Below are positions 34,739-43,332 of a stretch of DNA of 64,000 bases, in pieces. Each line of letters opens with the position of its first letter. Within the stretch, counting starts at the first letter, position 1. The position numbers were made by a program, and so were the translations under genes. The DNA comes from Paraburkholderia sp. UYCP14C (GTDB lineage Bacteria; Pseudomonadota; Gammaproteobacteria; Burkholderiales; Burkholderiaceae): the NCBI RefSeq assembly GCF_004197395.1, contig NZ_SELS01000013.1, forward strand, positions 120,950-184,949, read 5' to 3'. The notes beneath the pieces were generated by a model. The model searched no databases. It was not told the origin of the DNA and saw only the letters and a list, made by a program, of their open reading frames with translations.

Positions 34739-35301
34739 GCGGACCGCCCGATCCAGCCGCGAAGCCTCTGGCGGAGTCGCGGCAATTCGACCTGCGACGG
34801 CATACCCTCGTCATGAAGGACATCGGCGAGTTGCGCGCAAGCGGCGAGCGCAGCGGTCTTCAATGCCGCGCGCGCACGCTCCGTGATGTCATACGCGAGA
34901 CCATGCGGCATGAGCACCGCGCGGCGCTCGGGCGGCAACGCAGCGATCACGGCCTCACGGGTCGACGCGCTCACGCAGGACATCAGCCGGCAAAGGAGTT
35001 CGTTCGGCAAGGTCACGGCGAGTCGTTCAAGCTGCGATGCGGCGAGTTGCGTGTCTTCAGGCGCCTCACGCTCGCCGGAAATCGCAGTGCTGTCGTCCGT
35101 CGCTGGCTCCGTTATGGCCACCACCAAATTGCCGGGTGCGACGCGCGCCGCGTCGGCGAGCAGCGGTCGCAAGCGCGCGCGTTCCTGCTGCGACAGCGCG
35201 CTCCAGATCGCCTCGATGTCGTCGATCGCAAGTTCGCTCAGATCGGCAACCACGCGCCTCAGACGGCGTTCGCGCGATGCGTCGTGCTCAGGCGTGGCCA
35301 T
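34735..35301 (-). CDS. FliG-position helical protein lacking a FliG torque domain
   Basis: 188 residues from the ATG at 35,301, lying exactly where fliG normally sits between fliF and fliH. It overlaps fliF by 14 bases and fliH by four. FliG is about 330 residues with an EHPQ motif and a C-terminal charged torque helix; neither is visible. Instead there are two short helical units (IDDIEAIWSALSQQERARLR and LPNELLCRLMSCVSASTREA then LPPERRAVL) that look like fragments of armadillo-type FliG middle repeats. It may serve as an adaptor between the MS-ring and C-ring without motor function. Confidence 0.7.
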   Translation of the reverse strand: MATPEHDASRERRLRRVVADLSELAIDDIEAIWSALSQQERARLRPLLADAARVAPGNLVVAITEPATDDSTAISGEREAPEDTQLAASQLERLAVTLPNELLCRLMSCVSASTREAVIAALPPERRAVLMPHGLAYDITERARAALKTAALAACAQLADVLHDEGMPSQVELPRLRQRLRGWIGRSA

Positions 35302-36817
35302 GCGGCTCTCCTTCTTCTGCGAGCAGCGTGCGCAAACGCAGGACATAGACTTCGCGCTGCTGCGGACTCAATGCGCGCGACCGCGAGCGGCGGGAGACTC
35401 GGCGCCGACGCACGGCGAGCAACGTAGCCATGATGCCGACGAGCAATAAGGCGGAGCACAAGGCGGCCGGATGAGTCGAGATCCATTGCGCGAGATCCTG
35501 GACCACGGCTTGCAGTTGGCGCGAGTAGGTGTCAGTTGCGGCGCGCAATGCGACGGGTTCGGATGTATCGCGAATCGAAGTACCGGCATCCAGATCCGCG
35601 CCCGTTTCGGGCTCGACCGGTGCCGCTACGCCTGCATTCGCGGGCGTCGTTAGCGTTGCCGCGCTCGTCGTCGCATCGCCGGAATGGCGCACATAGACGG
35701 ACAGCACATCGCCGCGCGCGGCGTCGAAGCCGATTGACGCGCCGAGCATTGCGTTGATGCGTGTCATGTCGTCTTGCGGCAGGCCATGGTCGAGCACGAT
35801 GCCGACCGACAGCCGCCGGATCGAACCGGGTTCCGATACCGTCTGCTCGAGACTGCGATCGGTCCTCGTGCCCTCGACGGACGGCAATGCGGGCAGCGGC
35901 GGCGTGCCGGAAGGCGGCAACGTGTGTGCGCTTTTCGTCGACGGCAGCGGGGGCGTGGAGCTGGCCGAACTGTCGGCGTTGACGATCGGCCGGGTGACAC
36001 CCGACTCGCGCGTCGTGCGCGTTTGCGCGAAGTCGAGCGCGGCGTCGACGCTGACGCTGACATGACGGTCGCCAACGAGCGGGGCAATCTGCGCAAGAAT
36101 CTTGCGCTCATAGCGCTGCTCGATCGCCTGCTTCAATGTGAAATGCGGGTCGTCGGTCACCGCGGTTTCGCCGGCTTTGGCGCCCGCGACGTCGCCGCGC
36201 TGATCGAGCACCGTGACGTCGTTCGCGGACAGTTCGGGTACCGCTGCGGCCACCAGCCGCTGGATGCCGCGCACGGTCTCGGGAGCAAGCGCCTGGCCGT
36301 CGCGCATGAATAGCGCCACCGACGCCTTGGGACGCGCCGCATCGCGCCGGAACAGCGACGACTCGGGCAAGGTCAGATGCACGCGCGCGAGGTCGATCTC
36401 ATCGAGCGTCATGATCGTGCGCGCGAGTTCGCCTTGCAACGCGCGCTGGTAGTTGACCTTCTGCGCGAACTCGGTGAGGCCGAGATCGGAGTTGTTGAAC
36501 AGCTCGAAACCAACCGCGCCATGCAGACGCAGATCGCTGCTCATCAGCTTCAGACGCAGCGCGCGCGTATCCCCGGCGGGCACCAGAATCGCGGAGGTCT
36601 TCTCATCGATGCGGTAGGGCACCTTCTGCTTGTCGAGTTCGGCCACGACCGCGGACGCGTCCTGAGGCTTCAGATCGCGGAACAGGACCTGATAGCCGGG
36701 CCGCGACAGGAAGAACGCGGCCGCCATCATGCCGCACAGCAGCAGTGATAACGCGCCGACCATCATGAATTGCCGCTCGCGCGACGCATCGGTAAATAGC
36801 GATTTGAAGCGGGACAT
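35288..36817 (-). CDS. fliF: MS-ring protein FliF
   Basis: 509 residues from the ATG at 36,817, which has GGAAG six bases upstream. An N-terminal membrane helix (MMVGALSLLLCGMMAAAFFL) is followed by the ring-building motifs FRDLKPQDASAVVAELDKQK, KVNYQRALQGELARTIMTLD, VHLTLPESSLFRRD and ASVALFMRDG. A second membrane helix (ALCSALLLVGIMATLLAV) sits near residue 460. The C-terminal tail after it is short (REVYVLRLRTLLAEEGEPHG) and does not match the usual FliG-binding helix, in keeping with the altered FliG-position gene. Confidence 0.93.
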   Translation of the reverse strand: MSRFKSLFTDASRERQFMMVGALSLLLCGMMAAAFFLSRPGYQVLFRDLKPQDASAVVAELDKQKVPYRIDEKTSAILVPAGDTRALRLKLMSSDLRLHGAVGFELFNNSDLGLTEFAQKVNYQRALQGELARTIMTLDEIDLARVHLTLPESSLFRRDAARPKASVALFMRDGQALAPETVRGIQRLVAAAVPELSANDVTVLDQRGDVAGAKAGETAVTDDPHFTLKQAIEQRYERKILAQIAPLVGDRHVSVSVDAALDFAQTRTTRESGVTRPIVNADSSASSTPPLPSTKSAHTLPPSGTPPLPALPSVEGTRTDRSLEQTVSEPGSIRRLSVGIVLDHGLPQDDMTRINAMLGASIGFDAARGDVLSVYVRHSGDATTSAATLTTPANAGVAAPVEPETGADLDAGTSIRDTSEPVALRAATDTYSRQLQAVVQDLAQWISTHPAALCSALLLVGIMATLLAVRRRRVSRRSRSRALSPQQREVYVLRLRTLLAEEGEPHGHA

Positions 36818-36854
36818 ACTGGCTTCCATTTCAGAGTTGCATCCGCATCAGTTC

Positions 36855-37166
36855 CTAGTAGCCCTCGACGAGGCGTGAGCGGACCTGCAACGCGAACTGG
36901 AGTGACATGCGGGCCTGTTCCAGTGCCATCACGACCTGATGCGGCGGCAGGTCCGCGCCAAGCGCGAAATCGGTCACGGCTGCGTTGGCGGTGCTGAGCT
37001 GCGTGTCGACGGATTGCAGGCCATCGACGAGCAGCGCACCGAAGCCGGATTGCGTGCTCGCGCCGAGGCCGGGCTGTACTTGTGACGCAAGCGACGGCGT
37101 CAAGCCGGTCTGCCATGTCGGCGCGAGAAAGCCCGGTTCGAGGGCGGCGATTTCAGCGATGCTCAT
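36855..37166 (-). CDS. fliE: MS-ring/rod adaptor FliE
   Basis: 103 residues. The C-terminal half carries the FliE signature, VDTQLSTANAAVTDFALGAD and LPPHQVVMALEQARMSLQFALQVRSRLVEGY. FliE connects FliF to the proximal rod and is the first substrate exported. It overlaps the flgC stop by one base (TGATG). Confidence 0.92.
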   Translation of the reverse strand: MSIAEIAALEPGFLAPTWQTGLTPSLASQVQPGLGASTQSGFGALLVDGLQSVDTQLSTANAAVTDFALGADLPPHQVVMALEQARMSLQFALQVRSRLVEGY

Positions 37167-37639
37167 CAGTGGCTTCCAAGTTCGAGCGCACGCATGTACA
37201 TCGAGCGTGCCGCGTTGAACATCACGGTGTTGGCTTCGTAGACGCGCAGCGTCTGCACCATCAGCGCCATTTCGCCGGCATGATCCAGACCGGGGTAGGA
37301 CACGAAGCCTTTTGCGTCCGCATGCGGATGCGACGGGTCGTAGACGAGGCGCGGGGGCGCGTCGACCGTCTCGATGCCGTACGTCTGCGCGCCCCCGAGC
37401 CCCTGCGTGGCAGTCAGTCCCGCAGCGCCGTTCGCACTGGCCGTGCCGCCGTTGCCGAGCAGACTGGAGAAGTCCGCAGAGGCGAGGCGCGGCCCCGATA
37501 CGAGCCGTTGCGGCTGATAAGGCGCGCCGCTGGCCGTGCGCGTCGTGCCCGCGTTGGCGAGGTTCTGCGCAATGACTTCCATGCGTTGGCGCTCGACGTC
37601 GAGTCCGGAGCGCGCGATCGCGAAGATGGAATCGCTCAT
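37166..37639 (-). CDS. flgC: Proximal rod protein FlgC
   Basis: 157 residues from the ATG at 37,639. Starts with the rod signature SIFAIARSGLDVERQRMEVI and AQNLANAGTTRT. The middle includes DPSHPHADAKGFVSYPGLD, diagnostic for FlgC, and the C-terminus GEMALMVQTLRVYEANTVMF forms the axial helix. Slightly longer than E. coli FlgC (134) owing to a Gly/Ala/Thr-rich loop (LLGNGGTASANGAAG). Four bases after flgB. Confidence 0.94.
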   Translation of the reverse strand: MSDSIFAIARSGLDVERQRMEVIAQNLANAGTTRTASGAPYQPQRLVSGPRLASADFSSLLGNGGTASANGAAGLTATQGLGGAQTYGIETVDAPPRLVYDPSHPHADAKGFVSYPGLDHAGEMALMVQTLRVYEANTVMFNAARSMYMRALELGSH

Positions 37640-37643
37640 CGGT

Positions 37644-38009
37644 TCAGCCTCCGGCGATCGCGAGCTTCTCGATCTGCATCGTGCGATCGAGCATGCCGAG
37701 CAGCATCGCGTAGCGTGCCGACGTTTCGGATGCCGTCGCAATCTCATCGCCGATCCGCACGGTATTCGAGGCGAGCGGCAGCGGTACGTCGATGCGCGGC
37801 GCGACACTTGCAATACGCGCGAGCACGCTGGCTGGCGTGTCGCCCGGGTGAGGCGCGGCAGCGTCGCGCAACGCATCCTCGAACGATACGCGTAGCGGCG
37901 TGAAATTCGCCGAGCCGGCGTTGGCCACGTTCTGCGCGGTGGCGGTTTGCCGTGCGAACAGCCCGTCGAGGGCCTTGCCGGCGATGGCGGCGACGAAGTT
38001 GATGGTCAT
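37644..38009 (-). CDS. flgB: Proximal rod protein FlgB
   Basis: 121 residues. N-terminal GKALDGLFARQTATAQNVAN and AGSANFTPLRVSFEDALRDA and the C-terminal ASETSARYAMLLGMLDRTMQIEKLAI match FlgB. The order flgI-flgB-flgC is rearranged compared with the usual flgBCDEFGHI string. FlgB forms the rod segment next to FliE. Confidence 0.92.
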   Translation of the reverse strand: MTINFVAAIAGKALDGLFARQTATAQNVANAGSANFTPLRVSFEDALRDAAAPHPGDTPASVLARIASVAPRIDVPLPLASNTVRIGDEIATASETSARYAMLLGMLDRTMQIEKLAIAGG

Positions 38010-38023
38010 CGCGGTTGCTCCTG

Positions 38024-39166
38024 TTATTGAACGATGATGTCGGCGTGCAATGCGCCCGCCGCCTTGATGGCTTCGAGAATCGCAATCACGTCGCGTGTAC
38101 TGACTCGGCTGCGCGACAGCGCCTGCACGAGTTCGCCGACCGAGCCGTGCGGGAACGTCGCGGCGACGGTCTGGCCGGGTTCGTCGACGGAAAGATCGCT
38201 GTTGCCGATCACGAGACTGCGTACGCCGCGGCCCGCGATGCCGATCTGCTCGGGCTGCGACGCCGAGTATTCGGTTGTGACAGTCACACGAATATCGCCG
38301 TGCGAGATCGTGATCGGCGAGATGTGCGTGTCGCCGCCGGCGACCACGGTGCCCGTGCGTTCATTGATGACCACACGCGAGTCCTGATCGGGCACGACGC
38401 CGAGCGTCTCCACGCGCGCCACATAGCTGTTGAGTGCGCTGCCTTCGCCGGGAGCGCGGATCTGCACGGTTTGCCCGTCGAGCGAGCGTGCGCTGCCGGC
38501 GCCGAACGTCTGGTTGATGCGTTGCGCGATGCGCTCGGCCGTGGTCGCGTCCGCGTTGCGCAGCACGAAGTTCAGATAGCCGTCCTGCGTGACGAGCTCA
38601 GCGCGCACAGGTACTTCGACGATCGCGCCTTGCGGCACAGTACCGACCGTCGGATGATTTTTCTGGCGCAGGTTGCCGTTGGCGTCGAAGCGGTAGCCGC
38701 CGACCGTGATCGGGCCTTGCGCGAGGGCGTAGGTCTTGCGGTCGGGGCCGCGCAGCGGCGTCATGATCAGCGTGCCGCCCGACAGGCTGCGTGCATCGCC
38801 CATCGATGTGACGTTGATGTCGATCCGGTCGCCGACGTTGGCGGTGGGCGGCAGCGAGGCCGTAATCATGACCATGGCGACGTTGCGGCTCTGGATCTGG
38901 TCCTGGGTCAGATTCAGATCGAACTGCGACATCATGTTCACCATGGCCTGGCGCGTGGCCTGATTGCGCGGCGTGTCGCCCGAGCCCGCCAGACCCGACA
39001 CGATGCCGTAGCCGACGAGCAGGTTGTCGCGCCAGCCGAGAAAGCGTCCGAGGTCTTTGAGGCGTACTTCGTTGGCCGCGTGCGCCGGCCCGCTGACGGT
39101 GGCCCACGCGCAGACGAGCAGCAGCAGGGCGCGGGTGAGCCGCGTCGCGCGGGAAGAGAGTCGCAT
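38024..39166 (-). CDS. flgI: P-ring protein FlgI
   Basis: 380 residues. The ATG at 39,166 overlaps the flgH stop in a TAATG and gives a regular signal peptide (cleavage after PAHA); two upstream ATGs lie inside flgH. Hallmarks include RLKDLGRFLGWRDNLLVGYG, IVSGLAGSGDTP, MLMTP-like TLIMTPLRGPDRKTYALAQG and the C-terminal VSTRDVIAILEAIKAAGALHADIIVQ. FlgI forms the bushing around the rod in the peptidoglycan layer. Confidence 0.95.
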   Translation of the reverse strand: MRLSSRATRLTRALLLLVCAWATVSGPAHAANEVRLKDLGRFLGWRDNLLVGYGIVSGLAGSGDTPRNQATRQAMVNMMSQFDLNLTQDQIQSRNVAMVMITASLPPTANVGDRIDINVTSMGDARSLSGGTLIMTPLRGPDRKTYALAQGPITVGGYRFDANGNLRQKNHPTVGTVPQGAIVEVPVRAELVTQDGYLNFVLRNADATTAERIAQRINQTFGAGSARSLDGQTVQIRAPGEGSALNSYVARVETLGVVPDQDSRVVINERTGTVVAGGDTHISPITISHGDIRVTVTTEYSASQPEQIGIAGRGVRSLVIGNSDLSVDEPGQTVAATFPHGSVGELVQALSRSRVSTRDVIAILEAIKAAGALHADIIVQ

Positions 39167-39753
39167 TACCATAAGCCCAACCATGCAAGAAAGCGGGGAA
39201 TCAGGCCGGGCTTCGACCGATCGGTGATGAAGCCTTCGCCGACATAGTCGATCTTCGCGTCCGCGAGGCGGCTCGACTGCACCGTGTTGTTCGCCGCGAT
39301 GTCGACCGCGCGTACGCGGCCTTGAAGGTGAATGAGCGTCTTTTCGCCGTTGACGTCGATGGCCTGTTCGCCCGCGACGATCAGGTCGCCATTGGCTTCA
39401 GTCGACTCGACGCGCGCGCTGATCTGCGCGAGCAAACGGCCCGTGCGCTGGATCTGTCCGCGTCCGCCGTAGTTGTCGCCGAGGCCGATCTGCGCGGCGT
39501 TGCCGCCGGCCCACATCGTCGACACGCTGCCTTGCACGGCGACGTTCGTTTTGGTCGACGTGTCTGCGGTATTGCTCGCGGTTGAGTTCTCGTAGACGAG
39601 GATCGTGACGATGTCGCCCGGGCGCGACGCGCGGCGGTCCGAGGTCAGCGACTGGTAGGTGTCGCTCTGGAACAGGTCAGCGGCGTGGGCGGGCGTCAAA
39701 GTGCACCAGGCGATGCCCACGGTTGCCAGCGTTGAACGGATCTTGTGTTGCAT
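39166..39753 (-). CDS. flgH: L-ring protein FlgH without a lipobox
   Basis: 195 residues. FlgH signatures are present: LTSDRRASRPGDIVTILVYE, STKTNVAVQG, GRLLAQISARVESTEANGDL and ITDRSKPGLIPRFLAWLGLW. Typical FlgH is a lipoprotein; here the signal peptide reads GIAWCTLTPAHAADL, in which the cysteine is not in a lipobox and cleavage after AHA is more likely. The L-ring would then be held in the outer membrane without lipid anchor. Follows flgA by seven bases. Confidence 0.92.
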   Translation of the reverse strand: MQHKIRSTLATVGIAWCTLTPAHAADLFQSDTYQSLTSDRRASRPGDIVTILVYENSTASNTADTSTKTNVAVQGSVSTMWAGGNAAQIGLGDNYGGRGQIQRTGRLLAQISARVESTEANGDLIVAGEQAIDVNGEKTLIHLQGRVRAVDIAANNTVQSSRLADAKIDYVGEGFITDRSKPGLIPRFLAWLGLW

Positions 39754-39760
39754 GAATGAG

Positions 39761-40543
39761 TTACTTCGACAGCGAGGTGGTTGCGGGAATGGCTACGATG
39801 TCGCGATCGCCTGTCGCGATCATGGTTGCGCGGCCACTAGCGCTGTCCGTTAATGCAATGCCGGTTCGCGAGACGGTGACGGCACCCGTCCGTACGACGG
39901 CCACGACGCTTTCGCCCCGGCTGACCTGAGCGAGACGTTGTGCGGGGATGCCGGTTATGACGTCGCCGCGCATGAGGTCTCGAGCCGCACGTGCGAGGTG
40001 TGCTTTGTCATCGTAATGAACGCCAGGTGCGACCGCTTTTTGCTGGCAGGCGATATCACTGACGCTGTCGAACGTGATTGCCTCGCCCTTCGCGAGATCG
40101 CGAACGAGTTCGACGCAGCGTGCCGACGGTGCAGACCGGACTTCGCGCGCCGGATCAGGCGTAGCGCGAACGGGGCGGCTGATGATGATGGCAGGTTGTC
40201 CGTCCTGCGTCGCAAGCCATGGCGTGAGAGCCGGAATCTGCCGTCGAGCCGCTTCGGCGAGACGACGCGGCTCGATGGCAACACTCGCTTCCGCTTCGCG
40301 CAATCTCGCGACGACGAGCCCGGCCGCCTGCTTTTGCAGGCCGAAAGGCAGAGCGCCCAGGTCCGCGACATCGCCGAATCGCACGATGCTGCTGTCGAAG
40401 TCGGCGACGTTGCGGAGTGTGAGCGTTGTGCTGGACGCATGAGTCGCTGCGCTCACCACCATGCAGCCAAGCGCGATGGTTAACGGGTCGAGCCAGCGCA
40501 AACGGGTAGACGACATAAGACCGGGCGCATGTGGATTGAACAC
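39761..40543 (-). CDS. flgA: P-ring assembly chaperone FlgA
   Basis: 260 residues from a GTG at 40,543 (AAGG seven bases upstream); an ATG at 40,516 also gives a full signal peptide (LTIALGCMVVSAATHA). SAF-domain features: LRNVADFDSSIVRFGDVADL in the N-terminal part and ARAARDLMRGDVITGIPAQRL, RGESVVAVVRTGAVTVSRTG in the C-terminal part. FlgA is the periplasmic chaperone for FlgI. Nine bases follow the upstream lipoprotein gene. Confidence 0.88.
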   Translation of the reverse strand: MFNPHAPGLMSSTRLRWLDPLTIALGCMVVSAATHASSTTLTLRNVADFDSSIVRFGDVADLGALPFGLQKQAAGLVVARLREAEASVAIEPRRLAEAARRQIPALTPWLATQDGQPAIIISRPVRATPDPAREVRSAPSARCVELVRDLAKGEAITFDSVSDIACQQKAVAPGVHYDDKAHLARAARDLMRGDVITGIPAQRLAQVSRGESVVAVVRTGAVTVSRTGIALTDSASGRATMIATGDRDIVAIPATTSLSK

Positions 40544-40552
40544 GTGGCGGCC

Positions 40553-41728
40553 TTATCTGATCGAGAGTGCGAAGCCGGCGACTACCTCACGCAACGGAAA
40601 GGTTGACCAGTCGGTGAAGTTCAGTACGCCACCGATCTCCTCGCCGTTGGGGCCGTAAAACCGGCCACTGATCCTTCCGGTCGATGGATAGCCGTCGTTC
40701 GACTTGAGATCGCATGAGAACATGTTGTTGACGGCATCGATGTCGGCGTCGCAGGCGAACAGAGGCAGTGACATTTCGGCTTCGGCGGTACTCCAGTCAT
40801 TTACCACCGAGATCCTGGTCACCTTCGGCACCTGAAAAGAGATCGTCCTCCGGGCCATATCGGCCGTGCCCTGAATGACAGCCCCAGCGAGCGGAAGGAG
40901 CGGCGAGCTTACCCAGTCGGACTCATAGCGCGACTTGCCGACTAGCGGTCCGGCATACATGCGCGAGCGAATCTGGCCAAGGTCTTCCGGGCGGGTCTGG
41001 CTGCCGAATGCGAATCCGCCCGACGTAACCGAATAGTCGGTGTAAACGCCGGTTCGGACTGCTTCCCAGGCGCCGGCCGCGACATAACCGCTTCCGTTCT
41101 GTCCGCGAATGACCGCGAACTTCAATGGACTACCGGATGAGATGTCGTAGTTGACGCCAAGAATCTGCTTCTGAGTATTTGTCAGCGAGACCGCGAGTTC
41201 GTTGAACGTCGGCGCGGTGGGTGCGCCGTCGACGCTGGCCGTGGCCGGCATGCTTGCGCCGAGCTGCGACAGATAGCCGCCAGCAACCGTCGATCCGGAT
41301 ATCTGCCGGAGTTTGATATCTCCGGCGACCGGGTTCGCAATGTTGGCGATCACGGCAACAGGATCTGGCGGAACGATGTACTTGAGCGTCGAACGAGCGA
41401 TCATCACCACGCTTTGCACACCTTCGATCGGCCCGAGCGGTAAGTCGGCCATCTTCACGTATCCCGGCTTTTGCGGCGGGACTTCACCGTCGGGCACTGG
41501 CGTGGCGCCTGTGTTGTCGGGAGGCAAGATTGGCTCGCCCGGTGGTGTGACGGCAGGCGTTGTTGGGCCAGACATGTTGACGCCGCCCGGATCCCGGTCG
41601 GGATCCGAGGAAGCGTTCAGTTCGCTGGCGTTGGGTGAACGCGCATCGTCCGGGTTATCGCCGCCACAGCCGATGAGAGCGAGCGTGCAACACGCTGCAA
41701 GGAGGGTCTTTTTGAACGTAAATTGCAT
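40553..41728 (-). CDS. TbpB-like surface lipoprotein inserted in the flagellar-type operon
   Basis: 391 residues. Signal peptide with lipobox LALIGC, then a Pro/Asp/Thr-rich flexible anchor (about 21-95), then a beta-rich domain. It ends in GRISGRFYGPNGEEIGGVLNF, which matches the G.FYGP.A.E.GG motif of the small beta-barrel in TbpB/HpuA/factor-H-binding-type surface lipoproteins. No such protein belongs to known flagella. It has 58 bases to flgG on one side and nine to flgA on the other, interrupting a string otherwise joined by overlaps or tiny gaps. Role unknown: a surface adhesin or outer-membrane component of the apparatus is possible, as is a passenger gene. Confidence 0.75.
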   Translation of the reverse strand: MQFTFKKTLLAACCTLALIGCGGDNPDDARSPNASELNASSDPDRDPGGVNMSGPTTPAVTPPGEPILPPDNTGATPVPDGEVPPQKPGYVKMADLPLGPIEGVQSVVMIARSTLKYIVPPDPVAVIANIANPVAGDIKLRQISGSTVAGGYLSQLGASMPATASVDGAPTAPTFNELAVSLTNTQKQILGVNYDISSGSPLKFAVIRGQNGSGYVAAGAWEAVRTGVYTDYSVTSGGFAFGSQTRPEDLGQIRSRMYAGPLVGKSRYESDWVSSPLLPLAGAVIQGTADMARRTISFQVPKVTRISVVNDWSTAEAEMSLPLFACDADIDAVNNMFSCDLKSNDGYPSTGRISGRFYGPNGEEIGGVLNFTDWSTFPLREVVAGFALSIR

Positions 41729-41786
41729 GGTGCGTTTTTTGGATTCCTGTAGCTGTCAAATGTCGATCAATGCGTTCCAGCGCTGC

Positions 41787-42560
41787 TTACCGCTTCAACC
41801 CATTCGCAATCGCCATCAACTCATCGCCGGCCTGCACGAGTCGCGCGTTCGACGCATAGGCACGCTGGTACAGCATCAGACTGACGAGCTCATCCGACAG
41901 CGACACGTTCGACGCTTCGCTAAACCCCTGCGCCAACGTTCCCGCGTTGTCTTCGCCGGGGCGCACGCGGCTCACTGTGATGCCGTCGTCCTGAATGCGA
42001 TAGACACCGTCGCCGGCCGACTGCAACGTGCGTACATCGGTGGGCATCACGAGTTCGATTTCGCTGAGGTCGACCGGGTCCACCTGGTTCGGCAGAATTG
42101 CCTGCACCTGGCCGGTGGCCGAAATAGTGATGCCGGACGCGTCGCGCGGAACGGAAATCATCGGCTTGAGCGGCAGGCCGTTCGGCGCCGTCAGATAGCC
42201 GTCGGTCCCAACGTGCAGCGTGCCGCCGCGCCACAACGTGGCCGGACCCGAGTCCGACGCCAGTTCGATGAAACCGTCGCCGCGAATCGCGAGATCGAGC
42301 GCGCTGCCGGTCGGGCGCAACTCGCCCGCCGAGAAAACGTGCGGCGACGGATCGGCTGCCACACCCGCGGCGGTGGCGATGGTTTCGTTGACCGCGGCGC
42401 GGCTGAGTGGCGCGGCCGCCGACGTCAGCAACTCGCTGAAGGACACCGTGCCGCGCTTGAACGCGGGCGTGTTCATGTTCGCAATGTTGTTCGCGGTGAC
42501 GTCGACGGCTGTCTGCTGCGCGTTCAAGCCCATCGCACCGATATAGAAAACGTTGTTCAC
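41787..42560 (-). CDS. flgG: Distal rod protein FlgG
   Basis: 257 residues. FIGAMGLNAQ-type start (FYIGAMGLNAQQTAVDVTAN then NIANMNTPAFKRG), central LDLAIRGDGFIEL and GTDGYLTAPNGLPL, and C-terminal EASNVSLSDELVSLMLYQRAYASNARLVQAGDELM agree with FlgG. It builds the distal rod that crosses the P and L rings. Two bases separate it from flgF. Confidence 0.92.
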   Translation of the reverse strand: MNNVFYIGAMGLNAQQTAVDVTANNIANMNTPAFKRGTVSFSELLTSAAAPLSRAAVNETIATAAGVAADPSPHVFSAGELRPTGSALDLAIRGDGFIELASDSGPATLWRGGTLHVGTDGYLTAPNGLPLKPMISVPRDASGITISATGQVQAILPNQVDPVDLSEIELVMPTDVRTLQSAGDGVYRIQDDGITVSRVRPGEDNAGTLAQGFSEASNVSLSDELVSLMLYQRAYASNARLVQAGDELMAIANGLKR

Positions 42561-42562
42561 GA

Positions 42563-43285
42563 TTACATGTCTCCCAAACGCTGTAAAACGGTGCCGACCA
42601 TGTCGTCATACGCGTGCACGAGCTTCTGGCCGGACTCGACGCGGCGCATTGCGTCCATCATCTGCATCATGTCGTTGCCGACCGACACGTTCGACGATTC
42701 GATAAAGCCCTGGGTGATGTGCGGCTGTTCGCTGTCGATGGCCTGCGCGTCAGCCGCATGGAACAGGCCGTCCGCGCCGCGCCTGAGTTGCGTCGGATCC
42801 ACGAAAGTCGCCACACGTATCACGGCCGAAGGCGAACCGTCGTCAATCAGCGTGCCGTCGCTCGCGAGTTGCCAGTTGTTCGAACGCAGGACTACGTCGC
42901 CGCCGCCCGCGGCCTGCAACGCCCATCCCTGGGAGGTGACGAGACGGCCGTCGGCATCGCGCTGGAATGCGCCGAGCCGCGTGTAGGCCGGGCCATCTGC
43001 GGTCATCACCTCGAAGAAACCGGTCCCGCCGATCGACAGATCGAGCGGATTCCCGGTGTGGACCAGCTTGCCGGCGGAGAAATCGGTTGCGATGCCGGTT
43101 GGCGGCCGCGTGAGCGCGGCGGACCCAGGGACGGTTCCGCTGAGTCCGGCCGCAAGCACGTCGTCGAATGCGATCTGCCGCTTGTAGCCCGGCGTGGCCA
43201 CGTTCGCGAGGTTTTGCCCGGCGGTTTCGATCCGGCGCGTTTCGTGCGAGATCAAGCTGGCCGCGACAGTCATCATGTTGTCCAT
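42563..43285 (-). CDS. flgF: Rod protein FlgF
   Basis: 240 residues. N-terminal ETRRIETAGQNLANVATPGYKRQ, central LDLSIGGTGFFEV and YTRLGAFQRDADGRLVTSQG, and C-terminal GFIESSNVSVGNDMMQMMDAMRRVESGQK. Length and position before flgG identify it as FlgF rather than a second FlgG, although the two are paralogues. Some 47 bases follow flhA. Confidence 0.9.
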   Translation of the reverse strand: MDNMMTVAASLISHETRRIETAGQNLANVATPGYKRQIAFDDVLAAGLSGTVPGSAALTRPPTGIATDFSAGKLVHTGNPLDLSIGGTGFFEVMTADGPAYTRLGAFQRDADGRLVTSQGWALQAAGGGDVVLRSNNWQLASDGTLIDDGSPSAVIRVATFVDPTQLRRGADGLFHAADAQAIDSEQPHITQGFIESSNVSVGNDMMQMMDAMRRVESGQKLVHAYDDMVGTVLQRLGDM

Positions 43286-43332
43286 CAGAAGTCCGTTTTA
43301 GTTGGCAGGCGGGTGGGCGGGCGGATCGACAC

